DNA of 64,000 nucleotides, taken from the NCBI RefSeq assembly GCF_000972845.2, contig NC_040028.1:9742038-9806037 (forward strand), in the 5' to 3' direction. Shown piece by piece: positions 24,831 through 40,418 of the stretch; positions within the stretch are counted from its first letter, which is position 1, and each line of letters begins with the position of its first letter. The notes under the pieces are model-generated. The model searched no databases. It saw only the letters and a list, made by a program, of their open reading frames with translations, and was not told the origin of the DNA. The stretch comes from Larimichthys crocea. Taxonomy: Eukaryota > Chordata > Actinopteri > Sciaenidae. The position numbers and the translations under genes are program-made.

Positions 24831-25110
24831 TTGCTAGAGGAGGCGCAGGAGTGGGCTGTTTGTCCCCAGATCCACTCTCGCAGACTGCTTGTCGCACATC
24901 AGGAGAGACAGTGACAGGGGAGACACGCGTGATAACAGCCGATGTTCGTTCACAAAAGGTTGAAATTCAGCAGGTGGAGGTTTGGAATCAATCCAAAAAG
25001 AGATGTTTCTAGACACAGAATGGAGAAGTCCTAAGTTGCGCGCCGAGCTGCTGCACTTGTAGGCTAACAAGTTGATTAGTATTCCTGACGACAGAGAGAG
25101 AGAGTGTGTG

Positions 25111-25113
<3 letters not shown>

Positions 25114-25192
<79 letters not shown>
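25114..25192. repeat. (GT)n microsatellite, about 39 units
   Basis: A long GT run that generates a false poly-Thr-His ORF on the minus strand. Confidence 0.96.
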
Positions 25193-25193
<1 letters not shown>

Positions 25194-25757
25194 TGGCTCG
25201 GCATGACAGGCCATCATCTTACCACGACCCTCAGCATTTCTTTTTGTGTCAAAGCTGTCAGTCAAAGGATTAATAGATAAATACAGATGGTTATATGCAT
25301 TATGATCCACCTTTTTGCTGCCAATTGCACTGTTCTTTTGAGGTTGGCACTTACACTGTTGCCTTTACGCACCTTTCGAAACACAACTAATCTCATAATA
25401 AAGGCAAGTTGGTCTAAAATATCATTCAAAACACTTGTCATAGGACAGCTGTGGATATAATAAAATAAATATGACATGACTATAAACCTACAATGAGAAG
25501 TTTTGTGACTTAAAATAAGGAAATCAGAGTTGAAAAATGAAAAATGCCCAATAACATGTAAAGACATGCCTACATGAAACTGATTTTTCAGCCACTAATA
25601 TAGTCGTGATGATCAGATGACCACAAATCATATTTATTCACCATGCAGACTATAAATAGAAAGCATTATCCGTGCTTAGTTCTAAGTTAATTCATATACT
25701 TATAAGTGTTTCAAATCAACACTGCCAATTTGCTGTATATACTTTTGTACGATATGC

Positions 25758-25890
25758 TTTTATTTACTATTGCTATTTTTGATATTTTATTATGTATAGT
25801 TTGTTCTTTATATTTTTATTCTCATGTTGTCTATCGTCACTGTGTGTTATGCTGCTGCACTGTAATTTCCCAGCTTGGGATAAATAAAGC

Positions 25891-25968
<78 letters not shown>

Positions 25969-25969
25969 G
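25758..25969 (+). mobile_element. LINE 3' tail ending in (CTAT)n
   Basis: The phrases 'ttattatgtatagtttgttc' and 'aatttcccagcttgggata' followed by 'aataaagc' lead into about 20 CTAT units (25890-25969). A second copy of the same tail is at 29331-29490. It is typical of 5'-truncated fish L2/Rex-type LINE insertions that end in ATCT repeats. Confidence 0.8.
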
Positions 25970-26172
25970 ATGTACATGTTTTTGAGTGACTAATTGAAAA
26001 AAATATATACAATGACATCAAATATCAGGATCGGCCGATGACAATTATTAATACATTATTATAATTAAAGTTCATTTATAGAAGTAGGTCGCCAAACTGA
26101 AGCTTGAGGGAACATCAGCAGCAGCAGCAGTGATTAAGAGCGCGCCCGCACCGTGACACTGACCCGATCCGG

Positions 26173-26185
26173 CCGCTAGATGGCG
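26173..26185 (+). promoter_or_regulatory. CTCF-core-like motif
   Basis: CCGCTAGATGGCG fits the CTCF core CCNSYAGRKGGCR, with G where A is usual at position 3. It overlaps the ATG of the orphan exon. A single motif match is weak evidence. Confidence 0.3.
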
Positions 26186-26309
26186 ACAGATAGAAATCCT
26201 CATGCCTTCATGAAGTGTGATGGTGTATTCGATTATTCCGCACACCATCGTTACACTGTAGCCTTGCATAACAATCATGACAGCTATACGGGTTTAAGAC
26301 GCATAGCAG
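26180..26309 (+). CDS. Orphan first-exon candidate: ATG frame running into a strong splice donor
   Basis: An ATG at 26180 opens 43 codons (begins MATDRNPHAFMKCDGVFDYS) that run without a stop to GCATAGCAG|GTAAGAGG, a strong donor at 26310. The upstream 100 bp is CpG-containing with a (CAG)n stretch, which looks like a promoter/5' UTR. No downstream partner exon and no known domain were recognised. It could be an alternative znf148 5' exon, the start of an unknown gene, or chance. Confidence 0.25.
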
Positions 26310-27329
26310 GTAAGAGGAAACTATGCAGCTTTAATAGCCGGACATATGACCTGTGCGCTACTGAGACTTGTGTTGTTATTTGTCGTTGAAGCTGAGCTGG
26401 TAGTTGTGGCCTGTCGGGCAGACAGGCTGAGGAAGCTTCAGGCGCTACATGGCGTGACTGGTGACAAGTTTTGGCGAAATGCGCCAACTTGAAAGTGGCG
26501 TTTATGTGGTTTTATGTGAGTTGGTGATTTATCGTTGAATGCCGCTTGTGGTGACGCTGCGAGGTCGCCGTGTCAACTGAATGTTTACAGCAACAGACGG
26601 GAGCAATGTTTGCAGCAACTTGCTAAGCGGCTAGCTGACTAGCCTCGCACCAAACAGGCCGTGGACGGTTGTCAAGCGCGTGCGTGTACAACAACAACTT
26701 CCGGTCGAGACCGTCAAAGTAAAAGCATCTTGTTTTTAACTGCTTAAAAAAATTAGCTCGGTGACATTGACGGGAGCTGTACGTTATTCATTGCCTCGAT
26801 TAAAAAAAAAGTAAAAGAACAATTTCCATTAACCTTCCTCCTGTGTTAGCTTTCTGTTACCGTCCCCGGTGTCTTATATCAGCTTTAAAATACACTAAAA
26901 ATAATAAAAATAACATTCCTTGTCCATGAAAATGTTGGGTATAATATTTTGGATGTAGGTCACTGGGCCTTTTAAAAAAAAAAATCAGTATACCTGCAAT
27001 GTAATAATGTATACCTCTTTCTTGATATACCTCACTTCACTGTGTATACTGTAAATACTGTTAATTCTGTCCACACTGCCGTATAGCCATACATATATTT
27101 ATATTTATACTGATAATTCTGTTTACATTACACCGTGCCATATTGCTACACGGATGACTTTAGCTTTTTTAATTTTATATTTTTTACATCTTTTACTTAT
27201 ATTTTATATGTCATGTTTATGCTGTTTGCACGGGATAAGAGGGAAACGAAATTTCAATACTCTATGTCCTGTACATATAGCAGCATTGACAATAAAGTTG
27301 ACTTGAACTTGAACTTGAACTCACGATTT
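26293..27329 (+). repeat. Direct duplication, unit 1 (about 1.04 kb)
   Basis: The unit runs from TTTAAGACGCATAGCAGG to the LINE-type tail 'gttgacttgaacttgaac', then TCACGATTT. It aligns along its length with 27654-28676, with small indels and substitutions. It contains a GC-rich half (26393-26700), an AT-rich half and a 5'-truncated LINE tail. Confidence 0.9.
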
Positions 27330-27407
27330 GAAAGGATGAGCAGGCATAGCTGATTGTATATTGATTTATTTATGCAGTTCTTTCCCATGTAGTATTTGTA
27401 GTATTTC

Positions 27408-27527
27408 GGTGCCTTGCTAAAGGGCACCTCGGCAGTGCCCAGGAGTTGAACTGAAACCTCTCCAGCTACCAGTCCACCTCCATACTACCCTCCCAAGCCA
27501 AGTCTCGATGAACTGAGCTACTGAAGA
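27408..27527 (-). mobile_element. Decayed tRNA-derived SINE fragment
   Basis: It shares 'cctcggcagtgcccaggag' and 'actgagctact' with the SINE at 11341-11468, but the B-box region has been lost. It sits between the two 1-kb duplication units. Confidence 0.55.
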
Positions 27528-27653
27528 CAATTAAATCATACACAGCTGTATATACAACTTTTGGGTAAGATCCTTCTCTAACAGTCAGATGTTTTGAAGC
27601 TTGAAGATGCAAACAATCATTTACAGTCCTTACTTGATGACCGATCGCCGGCC

Positions 27654-28676
27654 TTTAAGACGCATAGCAGGTAAGAGGAAACTATGCAGCTTTAATAGCC
27701 GGACATAGACCTGTGCGCTACTGAGCCTTGTGTTGTATTTGTCGTTGAAGCGAGCTGCTAGTTGTGGCCGGTCGGGCAGACAGGCTGAGGAAGCTTCAGG
27801 CGCTACATGGCGTGACTGGTGACAAGTTTTGGCGAAATGCGCCAACTTGAAAGTGGCGTTTATGTGGTTTTATGTGAGTTGGTGATTTTATTGTTGAATG
27901 CCGCTTGTGGTAACGCTGCGAGGTCGCCGTGTCAACTGAATGTTTACAGCAACAGACGGGAGCAATGTTTGCACAACTTGCTAAGCGGCTAGCTGACTAG
28001 CCGCACCAAACAGGCCGTGGACGGTTGTCAAGCGCGTGCGTGTACAACACAAAACTTCCGGTCGAGACCGTCAAAGTAAAAGCATCTTGTTTTTAACTGC
28101 TTAAAAAAATTAGCTCGGTGACATGCGTGAAAAAAAAAAAAGTAAAGAACAATTTCCATTAACCTTCCTCCTGTGTTGGCTTTCTGTTACCGTCCCCGGT
28201 GTCTTAAATCAGCTTTAAAATACACTAAAAACAACAACAACAACATCTCTTGGTTTATCTTGTTAGGCTTCCTTATTCATGAAAATGTTGGGTTTAATGT
28301 TTTGAATGTGGGTCTCTGGGCCTTTAAAAAAAAAAAAAAAAAATCAGTATACCTCTTTCTTGATATACCTCACTTCACTGTGTATACTGTAAATACTGTT
28401 AATTCTGTCCATACTGCTGTATAGCCATACATATATTTATATTTATACTGAAATTCTGTTTACATTACACCGTGCATATGCCACACGGATGACTTTAGCT
28501 TGTATATATTTTTAGATTTGTATATTTTTAATTTTATTTTTTACATCTTTTACTTATGTTTATATGTCATGTTTTGCTGTTTGCACGGATAAGAGGGAAA
28601 CGAAATTTCAATACTCTATGTCCTGTACAATAGCAGCATTGACAATAAAGTTGACTTGAACTTGAACTCTCGATTT
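27654..28676 (+). repeat. Direct duplication, unit 2 (about 1.02 kb)
   Basis: This is the second copy of the 26293-27329 unit. It begins at the same TTTAAGACGCATAGCAGG and keeps the GTAAGAGG donor, but lacks the upstream ATG exon sequence. It ends in the same tail, then CTCGATTT. Confidence 0.9.
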
Positions 28677-28967
28677 CAATAAAAAAAAAGACAAATTAAC
28701 CTCAAGAGAATCATATAAATAAACTAAAGGTTGTTGTGTTACCTGAATATCACCGAGGGGTATAGAAAACATCTCTGAAATGAATTTGCTTGTTTATTTT
28801 TTCATTTTAAAATAATAACTACAGTAACATCTATGTTGTTATGGGCAGTTTCGATCCATATATATATTTCTTCAAGAAAATGCAAAAAATATATATTTTT
28901 GTCAGCAATAGAACTCCAATATAAACACATTGAAACACAGGACAGGTCTTATACAAAATATTGATTG

Positions 28968-28977
28968 NNNNNNNNNN
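28968..28977. other. Assembly gap (10 N)
   Basis: Ten N characters of unknown true length sit inside the repeat-rich region. Confidence 0.99.
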
Positions 28978-29330
28978 GAAGATATGCTAAATGTCCGATA
29001 TAATTCCAGTCTGTTGTTTAAAAATGTTTTCTTCTCGTCAGCCATTCTCGCAGACAACTAAGGACACCCCTGTATAAACAATAGCATCGTTGTCTGTCTA
29101 AAAAAACACAAAGCAATAGATTAGTTGTATATGTGCAAGTTCAAACAAACAACAACCAGTCAAACCAATAGAAATCAATTACTACTTCCAAAACTATTAC
29201 TACTAAGCTACATCATAGTTAAAGTCTGTGTGTGTGCAAGAACATGCTTGTGTGTTTGATTGGGAGAGGAGGTGGCTGTCAGTGTGTTGGCTGACAGTGC
29301 ACTTATGATTTCAATTTTGGCTCTATAATA

Positions 29331-29490
29331 TATTTTATTTACTATTGTTATTTTGATATTTTATTATGTATAGTTTGTTCTTTATATTTTTATTCTTATG
29401 TTTTCTATTGTCACTGTGTGTAATGCTGCTGCTGCTGCACTGTAATTTCCCAGCTTGGGATAAATAAAGTATATGCATCTATCTATCTAT
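29331..29490 (+). mobile_element. LINE 3' tail, second copy
   Basis: It matches 25758-25969 over the 'ttattatgtatagtttgttc' to 'aatttcccagcttgggata' interval. The terminal CTAT run is much shorter (about four units). Confidence 0.8.
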
Positions 29491-29659
29491 GTAGTGAACG
29501 AAAATGTTTTTGTTTAATTTTGTTGAAATCAAGGTTCCTGACAAAGTCAAAAAGCCTCGATGGAATAAACAAATTTTAAGTGATTATTTTATGCATTTAA
29601 AAACTAAAAACGGGTCGGTGCCGACCCTAACACAAGAGGAAGGTTCAAGCTGTAAAGTA

Positions 29660-29967
29660 TGGAAGCCCTAAAATGTCATACATACATACATTTTATTACA
29701 CCCGTGATAACAAGATAATTAATTCAAGATCTGTAAAAACCTTTGTCAGAAATTATGGATCAAAGGGATTTTACAGTGGTGTAATAGGTTTGCTCGCTCC
29801 GTATCATGGACTACATGCATTTGCCATACATTCTGTAATACGGGCGCACTTGATTTAATACACTAGACTATCGTTTTGTTTTCTCGAGATCTCGAATTAA
29901 TTATCTCGTTATCACGAGAAAACGGTATAAAATGCATGTATGTATGTATGGCCTTTTAGGGCTTCCG
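29660..29967 (+). mobile_element. Intact palindromic MITE, 308 bp, TA target duplication
   Basis: The two ends are imperfect inverted repeats of roughly 80 bp (TGGAAGCCCTAAAA on the left; reverse complement of the right end CGGAAGCCCTAAAAGGCC). Both ends carry CATACATACATACAT runs and the GATAAC...AATTAATTC block. TA flanks it at 29658-29659 and 29968-29969. It has no transposase. The element ends within about 100 bp of the GC-rich znf148 5' region. A truncated, inverted copy lies at 10154-11198. Confidence 0.88.
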
Positions 29968-29969
29968 TA

Positions 29970-30180
29970 GTACAGTTTTATTCTGCGTTTCTTAGTTGGA
30001 AGTGTTGAGCGAGCTTTTATTTTGAAGGCGCGCTCGCCCCCTACTTCCTGCGTTTCTTCAGCCGTTAACTGTAAATACGATGTGACGAGCGCGGCCAGCT
30101 AGCTGGCCCGGCTAGCGAGAGACTGAACCCACTTAACCTGAAGTGACACAGTGAGTGTGTTTACACACGGGACCGAGTGG
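29970..30180 (+). promoter_or_regulatory. znf148 promoter and first non-coding exon region
   Basis: This is a CpG-rich, TATA-less stretch with an ETS-type word (ACTTCCTG, about 30045) and a good donor, CACA|GTGAGTGTG, at about 30149. The first coding exon has its own acceptor (TTTTACAG, exon from 30938), so at least one upstream 5' UTR exon is required; this is the best candidate. The exact start site cannot be read. Confidence 0.55.
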
Positions 30181-30960
30181 TTGTTCGGCGTGTATTTAAA
30201 CCTGTGACAGCTAAACCTGCCCGCTTTACCGCGTCTTGGGTCGGTGTATAGTCGCTAGCCGCTGTGTCAAACCCGACAAACGGCCCACAAGTGCTCGGTC
30301 AGCCCGGATCGTGTTCGGGGGGTTCGCTCGGTAACTGACGAAGTCTCGTTCAAGTGTAACGGCACCGGTGTAATGTTGCCGTGGAGACTTGAATTGCCGG
30401 TTTTTCTAACTACTTTACAAGTCTGAAATAAATACATATAGGTCATATATTTAAAACAACAACAACATTGCCTGGCTCATGAGTCAGTTCACGTTACATT
30501 AGCTGGCTCATAAAAGCAAATAAATAATTTTTTATGTATTTCAAATAATTATTATTTATGTATTTCAAAAACATTTTTTTGAGTTGTTTTACGTTGCTTG
30601 CTCTCACGTTACACTGTAGTTACACTCGGTATGATTAAGATCACAGGAACAACAGCTGACCCAGTTACAGGAGTTGACAGAAGAAGATGCATTGTTTAGG
30701 TGGTAGATGGTGAAATGAGTGGGATCATAAGTTTTATATACGTGCAGCCTGTGAGTTAGTGGATTAAGACACCTGGGATTAGATTACCAATATAACAATA
30801 AGTATAATAAAGGACACTTGTATATGGGAAAACGTCTTTATGACATATTCTTGTCATGGGTACCTGCTGGTTGAAGTATAGTGATGCCAAGACTTGAAAG
30901 TGATCACTTGGTGTCTATTTCTGTATTTTTTTTACAGACTCAACATCTAGTCTATGTAAG

Positions 30961-35406
<4,446 letters not shown>

Positions 35407-38400
35407 AGGGAGGGAGGAAGAATTCATTTCTGTTTATAATTTCAGCAGCACTTTATCTCATGTCTCCTGTTTTGCCAAAACAAGCCCCATTGCAACTTTG
35501 TGCTCTTTCTCAAACAGTTTTGTTGTAAAACATATTAATGTTTTCTTGTTTTTTTCAAGTGTAACCTCATGGAATGGAAATACTGAAAATTGAAAAATAA
35601 TAATTAGCATTTCCCCTTTAAGAAAAAAAGATATTGTAATTGTTCATGGGTAGATTTCTTCCTCCAGAATGTACATTGAGAGATTAAGTGACCAAAGTGT
35701 AATGCAAGAGATACAGTGAAATATTCTCTCATACCATCGCTGTAGAGTTTATCTTTAATGTTTTGTCAATCAGTTTGCCTTGCACAAAAAATGTCACTCT
35801 TGCTGCTTAATGCAATGCTTTTTTTCTTCTTTTCTTTTTAAAAGACACAGGCCCCTATTTATATGCCATTTTGCTCTTACTGCATCTACCTCCCCTCGCT
35901 GTTCATCTTTAAGTTCACTCCCTAGAGCTGTAATACCTGAGATCAGTCTTGGTCTTGTCTGATTTATTTATTAACATAATCACTGCGATTGGAGATAATC
36001 TATCCTGCAAATCACTTGACTCTTCTAATTTGACTAGTTTTGATTTGGTCCCAATCCCTCAAAGTCTCGATACACTCTGGTCTCGGTTTAGGCGGTCTTC
36101 ACTACAACACTGCCTAGTACCTTTTTTATTCCATCTATGTAACTCCTGTTAAACTGTCTCCTGAAATGACGCCATGGTTAGATCATAACAGATTCTTCAC
36201 TTTACGTTGAAGTCACTTTACTTTCACCTGAAATGGGTGTTTCCACATACGTGTAATGAATGCTACAAGAAAGATGGAATCGATTGTATTTATTTGATAT
36301 GAAATCTATTTTCCATTGGACAGATTGCACCTAATTTGGTTGGTGTGATGGCCAAAACAAAAACAAAAAAAGAAGAAATTCTCAATCGTAAATTGTTTAA
36401 GATTGTGTGGATTAATGTATTCCCTTTGAATTTCTTGGCACTTTTTTCCAAATGTGACTCTAGTGCAGGATAGCCTGTGTAATAAGGCTGGGGTGTATTA
36501 GATTTAAATCTTTTAAAAAGTCTCCCCCACCTGGAAAAAAGAAAAAATAAATCAATAAATTGGGCTATCAAATAGCTGCACACATGTAATGGTTGCAGGA
36601 TAATTCTTATTTTCCTTCAGAGGTATAGGTGTAGTGAAATTACTTAAGAAGATTGTGCTTAACTTTTGCACAATTTGCACATTGTTCACTACAGAGAATG
36701 TAGTTATGTACTTTGACAGTGAAGGAATTGCGTTATACCTTAAAAGGCAACTTTTTGTCAAATGAGATTTGCTGAGAATGACCTGTCGTGTCAGATTTGG
36801 GTTATTTCGCTTTTTTTCCCCCCTTTCGTCACGTTTTATAGTACTTTGCACATTGTTGTGCTTGTTGAAACATGCTCATGTTTTGGAGAAACAACAATGT
36901 GATTAGACCCCCTTGTATTGATTGAAAGTCTGCGTTTTATTAAGGCTACATTATGAAATGAGGAGATTGGTTTTATTCATTTTGCATCTGTGCCTTTCTT
37001 TTTTTTTCCAGGCTTTCCTTTGTTCATTCCTGTATATGTATTTTTTTCTTTTTTTGGCAGCACTCTAAGGCTACTAATTCCACTTGCACAATAACAACAA
37101 GAACATAAGCTATCAACCTATTCAGTCTGTAATACGTTGAGATCTGGGAGCTTTATTTAATTTTGCATAATATTTAGACTTTTTTTTTTTTTTAATCAAG
37201 AAATAGCACCAAGTTGAATTCTCAAACTATCATCTGTGGTTGGAAGGAAATGGCGTTTTCACTGACTGTGCTGCAGTGTGTGTATACGAGTACCGAATCA
37301 CGTTTCAGATATCTGAAGTTTTGATAATGATCACCGATTTGCTAGAATTCAGTAGTAAGCCACGTTCGTCTAGGCCTCGTTAAAAGCGATTTAAAAAATG
37401 CGATTGAGTGAGGTTTCTTCTGCGCTTCATCACACTGTTGATTGTTTTTCATGTGTACGTGTGTGTGCGAGGTGCTATTGTGTAAAACACTGTTTTTATA
37501 TGCGCCATCCAAATTAGGTTTGATAATTGATGTTAAGCTCCCTCTTGTTACAATTCTACTGACAATCAGGGACAGACGGCACCCACAGTAATCATCATAC
37601 ACTTTATTTTTTTTCTCGTTGATCATTCCCACTAGAATTTAAGGAACATATTCTGCTGTAAATACATTGTATATTTTTATGTTCTGAGAAGTACTGTTTG
37701 ATCTGTGCGTCTATAGAGTGACAAGTCTTGTGCAAAGAGACACTTTTTTTGTCAGTGGAAGGCACATTGATTTAGTTTCCCAGCATTTATCACATTCGAC
37801 AATGAATCCATTTCACTCACTGACAAGATGTGGCTTTCTGAGGCGTGTGTGTTTGTGTGTGTGTGTATCTCACCACTGTTATCAGAAGAAAATCCACACA
37901 GTTTTATTGATGATTGGTCAGAGTGATTTCTTTTTGTAATTTAATGCAGATGATTGTGCATTATGATGGGATTTACTGTGTACTGTTGGTAACGAAAAGC
38001 CCCCAGAATATTCAAGTTCATGTGGTTTTTAAGTAATACTCCACCTGAAATCATCTTCTTTTTTTTGTTGTATGAAATCTGTAACCTCAACAGCTGTGGG
38101 TTCATGTAAACTAAAATAGATTTTTGGTGGAGTGTATCTCAAAAATACCTTTTGTGGTTGCAATATTCCACTAGCTACGCATTTCATTGTAAGCAATTAC
38201 AGAAAGCACAGCGCGGATGAATGACTCAGTAAACTGTATCCCATGAATTATATGAGCAGTACTATTTTTTTTTTTTCCTTTTTCCTTAATTAACTATTGT
38301 CAGTAACCTGGCCATAAGTGTCCTTGTATAAGCTAGAGAAAAAAAATATTTGTTTTGTGTAAAAAGATCTGAATTATGAATTTTTTGATAAAAACTATTT

Positions 38401-38830
38401 TTGAAACATGTCATTTAGGCACTGATATGTACAGTATATCATATGCAGTCACTATTGCTACCCTCATTTATCTCTGTACAAGTCGTTCGTGTCAAGATCT
38501 TTCAAACGCAGATGGGAATCTCCTTCTCGAGTCCGAACTTTTGACTTTTCATACTTTTAAAACGAACTTGACGAGGAAGCCCTACTGCTTCACTGTAAGG
38601 TTGATCTCAAGTTAGACGGTAAGGTTTATTTGCATGGTCTCTAACTTGTCGGGTCGAGTGAATTTGTTTTTATGAATAATGTGCAGCTTTAATTGTAGCT
38701 GATTAATTTCAGTCAAGTAACCCATATGATTAGATTTTTGCAATATATTATGATTTGTAAACAATCTGATTCAATTGTTGTTTTGATTGTTGTGTGTCAT
38801 GTCCTTATAAATAAAATAATTCACAGTATT
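35407..38830 (+). other. znf148 long 3' UTR with polyadenylation signal
   Basis: About 3.4 kb of AU-rich sequence follows the stop codon with no new exon. Poly-A signal AATAAA is at 38810-38815. Many T-runs and AU-rich words suggest post-transcriptional control. Mammalian ZNF148 also has a multi-kilobase 3' UTR. Earlier AATAAA-like sites (for example near 36546) could give shorter isoforms. Confidence 0.6.
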
Positions 38831-40412
38831 TGACCTTGAATTGTTTTTGATATGGAAAGGGACATTTTGATGAACAATTAAACATTTTTGGATTATTCAA
38901 AGAAATGTCAGGAAATTGGAAAAGGTTCTTTAGACTCTTAGAAAATGTGATGTTTTGTCAAACCAGTCTTCTTTGACATCTTTTTTTGAGAGAGAGTTAA
39001 ATCTGGGCAACTTGTCTTGGTTGTAGATCTGTGAAGACATTTCACCTGAAGAACTTGAAAAGTGACTTAAGTCAAATATCAAAGTTATTAAAATTGCACA
39101 TGAAAGTGTAATTTTAGTAACTAAGAGAAGAGAAAGTATGCTGTAAAATTCTCCAGTTTGCCATCTACTAAATGCAAATAAATTACTCCTATTACTTATT
39201 AGATATTCTGATGTGTTAAATCTACAGAAATACTCTCTATATGTCACTTTCTGTAGTCATGGGTAAAATATGACTGTAGACTGGCTGAAAAAAAGTCACT
39301 AACATCCTTATTTAGGCCTCGTGCTCTAAAACATAATCTCCTTTTCCCAAAACTTGAGTGCAAACATGTTTTAGGAAAGAATTCCATAAATAAAAAAAAG
39401 ATAAGGACATTCAGTAGTGCTTTTCTCAGCTTTAATCATTAGTCAGCCTTGCCTGCTGCAGGTCTTGCCAAAACCAACACAAGATCACTGTGCAAAGCAG
39501 CAACACGCCCTGGAAGGTAAGCAGCCGCAGCACACCTGTTTAAAAGTTACCTGCTGGCTGTTGACATTTGTGTTTACAGCGGGAGGAGCTGCAGGGTTCC
39601 TGTGCACACTGTGGAGGCATCACTGGAACTCAAGACACAATGGAAAAATGAACCATTTTGTCATTTTGATAGCTGGTTGTTGCTCTTTTCCTCGGCATGG
39701 ACTGATATTGGACTATTGGAGTTTACCTTCATGAATGCAGACAACGTTGTGCCACTATATAAATATAAAAAAAAAGGTGAGTAGCATTTGTCTTGTGAAT
39801 TAGCGTCACCTACTTTTAACTTTGTTCTGCTCTCCTGACACAAACTTACTTTCTCTACAAAGGATTAAAGGAGGGGAAAGATAATTTAAATGAATTTTAT
39901 ACCTAAGCCGAATTCGTTATTGCTGAATTTAAGAGTGAATTTGAGTATTTCGGAGAAGATTAGTGAGACTTATTCAACTTTTTGCCACCGGGAAACATTA
40001 AATTGACAATTTTGTTAATGAGGTTTTGTTTCGGTGGAGTAGCGAGGTTCTGCTACTCGTGCTTGACATAAATGCGACAGCCTAATTGCTGAAAGAGTTA
40101 AATATTTTCTTATGTTTTCAAAAGGACACTGAGAGTTGATATGCATCTGAAAATGGAGTTAAAACACTTTAGAAAATCTGTTCAATGCTTTTTGAGGCTA
40201 ATGACACTTTCTATTATATCATACACAACCGCTGCCTGCTCCGTCTGATTTATTAGTTGAGTCAATAGTTGAATGTCAGTCTGGCACACCCTGCTGTATC
40301 CGGGTGTCTCCCAGGTGAACAGGATTTATTAATGCGGTCACATAATGTATGATTAACTTTGAGCAAACAAAAGGCATCTGCTGAAGTGTAATGCAGCTGT
40401 TTGCACCTGTAG
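38831..40412 (+). other. znf148-slc12a8 interval with possible slc12a8 5' UTR exons
   Basis: The first slc12a8 coding exon appears to have an acceptor (CACCTGTAG before 40413), implying an upstream exon. Candidates are a segment ending GGAAG|GTAAGC at 39514 and one bounded by TTTACAG (39579) and AAAG|GTGAGT (39776). These are splice-site readings only. The small ORFs here are not called. Confidence 0.3.
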
Positions 40413-40418
40413 GCTGCA

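Larger units (their letters stand above)
28163..29643. mobile_element. Possible piggyBac-like element (TTAA-flanked ends)
   Basis: TTAA followed by CCTTCCTCCTGTGTTGG begins at 28159/28163 (and, in the duplicated copy, at 26829/26833). The right side ends ...CTAACACAAGAGGAAGG at 29643, the inverse of that terminus, followed by TTCAA, a degraded TTAA. The right end includes the internal palindrome GGGTCGGTGCCGACCC. No transposase is visible and the interior holds LINE tails and the N gap, so the pairing of the ends is an inference. Confidence 0.4.

Noticed and set aside
24834..25310. 158-codon minus-strand ORF
   Set aside because: Driven by the (GT)n run; not a gene.
25890..25969. CRISPR-like regular repeat
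   Set aside because: It is a CTAT microsatellite with no spacers, at the end of a LINE tail in a vertebrate genome.
26284..26487. Minus-strand ORF (begins MAHFAKTCHQ), also present at 27630-27845
   Set aside because: It is repeated only because of the 1-kb duplication, and the second copy is frameshifted after about 30 codons, so there is no sign of coding constraint.
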